A DNA stretch of 24,549 bases from Actinomycetes bacterium (GTDB taxonomy: Bacteria > Actinomycetota > Actinomycetes > Propionibacteriales > Propionibacteriaceae), in contig JAEVYS010000084.1 of assembly GCA_023392635.1 (NCBI GenBank), positions 1 through 24,549 on the forward strand, read 5' to 3'. The notes beneath the pieces are model-generated. The model was given only the letters and a program-made list of their open reading frames with translations. It did no database searches and was not told the origin of the DNA. A program made the position numbers and the translations under genes. Below are positions 23,512 to 24,549 of this stretch, one piece after another; position 1 is the first letter of the stretch, and each line of letters opens with the position of its first letter.

Positions 23512-23542
23512 GGGCCGGCGCTGACCCCCCGAGCGCCGGCCC
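23512..23542 (-). terminator. Terminator hairpin after the lipoprotein gene
   Basis: GGGCCGGCGCT (23512-23522) pairs perfectly with 23532-23542 around a nine-base loop, four bases past the lipoprotein stop codon on the minus strand. There is no T run. It separates the lipoprotein gene from the ATP-grasp operon, which has its own promoter-like box. Confidence 0.65.
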
Positions 23543-23546
23543 CGGC

Positions 23547-24182
23547 TCAGGAGATGAAGGTCACGCCTGCCAGCGAGATGCGGAAGCCCTTGCCGGTGGC
23601 GACATTGCCGCACGTCACCCCGACCTTCTCACTCGAGCAGACATAGCCCTTCCTGGCCAGCTTCGTGCCATAGGGCAGCACCGCGAGCTTCTGCCCGTCG
23701 TACCTGACCGACGGCAGCCCGGTGCCCTTCCACCACCCCACGTAGGAGCCGTTGGTCTGGGGCAGGGACTCCGCGTCCCCGCTGCAGAAGTACTGGGCCT
23801 TCTTCAGGATGGACACGCCGGTCACGTCCAGGCCCTCGCCCGGGCACACCTCCTCGGAGGTCTCCACCCGGGACATGTCCATGCCGCGCGGGAAGTGGCA
23901 CAGTGCCCAGTCGTCGTAGAGCGCGCACCAGATCCGGCCGCTCGGGCTGGCGAAGTGGGCGCTGGCGAAGCGGTCGGCGTTGATGGCGCCGGACACGCTC
24001 GGCACGCTCGGAGGTGCTGCGGGGGTGGCCGTCGTGCTGGCGGTGGGCGAGGGGGTCTGGGTGACCACCACGGGCGGGGGCGACTGGGTCTGGATCGGGC
24101 CGGGCGTCCACCGGGGGCCGGTCGTGCAGCCGATCAGCGACAAGCAGGCCGCCAGCACCCAGACGACGGGGCCACGCTTCAT
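23547..24182 (-). CDS. Secreted lipoprotein with DUF6636-like domain
   Basis: This 211-residue protein has a lipoprotein signal peptide: basic start MKRG, hydrophobic core, and lipobox LIGC with lipidated C19. A Pro/Thr/Ser linker (about 23-65, with TPSPTASTTATPAAP) is likely disordered. The C-terminal domain (about 70-211) has FASPSGRIWCALYDDWALC near its start and YVCSSEKVGVTCGNVATGKG then FRISLAGVTF at the end. This SPSGxIxC ... vxC ... GF.i pattern is that of DUF6636-type actinobacterial exported proteins, with cysteines likely paired in disulfides. Additional cysteines at EEVCPGEG and QYFCSGD fit that. Function is unknown. The gene is divergent from the patatin gene at the right edge. 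Confidence 0.82.
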   Translation of the reverse strand: MKRGPVVWVLAACLSLIGCTTGPRWTPGPIQTQSPPPVVVTQTPSPTASTTATPAAPPSVPSVSGAINADRFASAHFASPSGRIWCALYDDWALCHFPRGMDMSRVETSEEVCPGEGLDVTGVSILKKAQYFCSGDAESLPQTNGSYVGWWKGTGLPSVRYDGQKLAVLPYGTKLARKGYVCSSEKVGVTCGNVATGKGFRISLAGVTFIS

Positions 24183-24207
24183 CTGTCGAACCCTCGCTCC
24201 TCTTCCC

Positions 24208-24221
24208 CGCTGATGTCAGCG
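24208..24221. promoter_or_regulatory. Small dyad in the lipoprotein/patatin divergent gap
   Basis: CGCTGATGTCAGCG has perfect six-base arms around TG. It sits 27-39 bases upstream of the lipoprotein start, where a regulator could bind. Followed at 24241 and 24251 by two CTGAGAG direct repeats. Function is a guess. Confidence 0.3.
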
Positions 24222-24287
24222 ACAGTCTGCCGCTGCCCGCCTGAGAGTGGCTGAGAGATCCAGAAGAATCGCCCAAGCCCGATGGGG

Positions 24288-24293
24288 GACAAT
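24288..24293 (+). promoter_or_regulatory. Leaderless-type -10 box of the right-edge patatin gene
   Basis: GACAAT ends six bases before the GTG at 24300. The first base and the third base deviate from TATAAT; the spacing matches the other cases in the window. Confidence 0.4.
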
Positions 24294-24299
24294 CGGCGG

Positions 24300-24549
24300 G
24301 TGGACACAAGGCGGGCGCTGGTGCTGGGCAGCGGCGGCACCACCGGGATCGCGTGGGAGGTCGGCGTGCTGGCCGGCCTGGCTGACGCCGGGGTGCCGCT
24401 GGACGCCGACCTGCTGGTCGGCACGTCCGCCGGCGCGCTGGTGGCCGCCCGGCTGGCCACCGGGACGATGCCGCTGCTGTCCCGCGACTCGTCCCTTCCC
24501 GCGGAACGCCTCCGGGTCGCCGTCCTCGTCCGGCTGCTCGCCGCCCAGC
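24300..24549 (+). CDS. Patatin-like phospholipase, 5' part only (cut by window end)
   Basis: The first 83 codons of a second patatin-family gene run off the window. The start is GTG. The oxyanion-hole loop ALVLGSGGTTGIAWEVGVLA (6-25) is followed by the nucleophile motif GTSAGALVAARL, a GxSxG serine elbow, so both N-terminal landmarks of the family are present in the right order. The loop differs from the RssA type (GGTTG rather than GGARG) and matches a group of actinobacterial patatin proteins of unknown substrate. The catalytic Asp and total length lie outside the window. It is divergent from the lipoprotein gene. Confidence 0.85.
   Translation, partial: MDTRRALVLGSGGTTGIAWEVGVLAGLADAGVPLDADLLVGTSAGALVAARLATGTMPLLSRDSSLPAERLRVAVLVRLLAAQ

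Noticed and set aside
21015..24254. 1079-codon open frame on the plus strand
   Set aside because: It runs antisense through the ATP-grasp/alpha-E gene and the lipoprotein gene, both of which have clear family motifs; the translation is low-complexity shadow sequence.
1..24549. Mobile element, prophage or defence island
   Set aside because: No integrase, transposase, phage, toxin-antitoxin or nuclease gene is recognisable, and composition looks even apart from the 87-bp palindrome.

Overview
The window is very GC-rich and densely coded, with GTG starts and almost no spacing between genes. Gene content points to an actinobacterium (Actinomycetota): a B-box rhomboid protease, a DinB protein of the mycothiol-linked type, a DUF6191-like segment, a DUF6636-like lipoprotein and a KdpDE pair with a short KdpD. 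Genus cannot be decided from what I can see. I recognise no rRNA, tRNA, CRISPR array, transposase, prophage or plasmid gene. The longest gene-free stretch is about 190 bases, so nothing large is unexplained.

Left third (1-8.3 kb). A minus-strand operon carries a KimA-type potassium importer, a KdpD-like kinase lacking the usual N-terminal half, and KdpE. Upstream of it are two pairs of 7-bp repeats with 11-bp phasing (the layout OmpR/PhoB-family regulators bind), then an 87-bp near-perfect palindrome. On the other side of the palindrome is the plus-strand pair tdh-kbl, which converts threonine to glycine and acetyl-CoA. Next come a single-pass membrane protein with a Pro/Gly/Lys-rich outer tail (possible anti-sigma factor) and an ECF sigma factor.

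Middle (8.3-16.5 kb). A TerC-family transporter follows a yybP-ykoY-type manganese riboswitch whose translational mechanism can be read from the sequence. Minus-strand genes for a rhomboid protease, an aldo/keto reductase and an SPFH/stomatin protein follow. A patatin-like hydrolase is divergent from the rhomboid. Then come a coupled minus-strand pair (DUF2199 and a DUF6191-DinB fusion) and a solitary Hsp70-like protein.

Right third (16.5-24.5 kb). A GH65 disaccharide phosphorylase is divergent from a LacI-type regulator with a readable promoter and a candidate operator. A two-gene minus-strand operon encodes a fused circularly permuted ATP-grasp/alpha-E protein and a transglutaminase-like protein, a widespread but functionally unassigned set. 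A lipoprotein and the start of a second patatin-like protein end the window.

A recurring architecture is a -10-like hexamer (TAnnnT, or the variants GATAAT and GACAAT) ending exactly 6 or 7 bases before the start codon of seven genes, which predicts leaderless mRNAs. The best candidates for something new are the KimA-KdpDE potassium module with its phased repeats, the 87-bp palindrome, the sigma/membrane-protein pair, the DUF6191-DinB gene with a possible internal leaderless start, and the ATP-grasp/alpha-E/transglutaminase operon.
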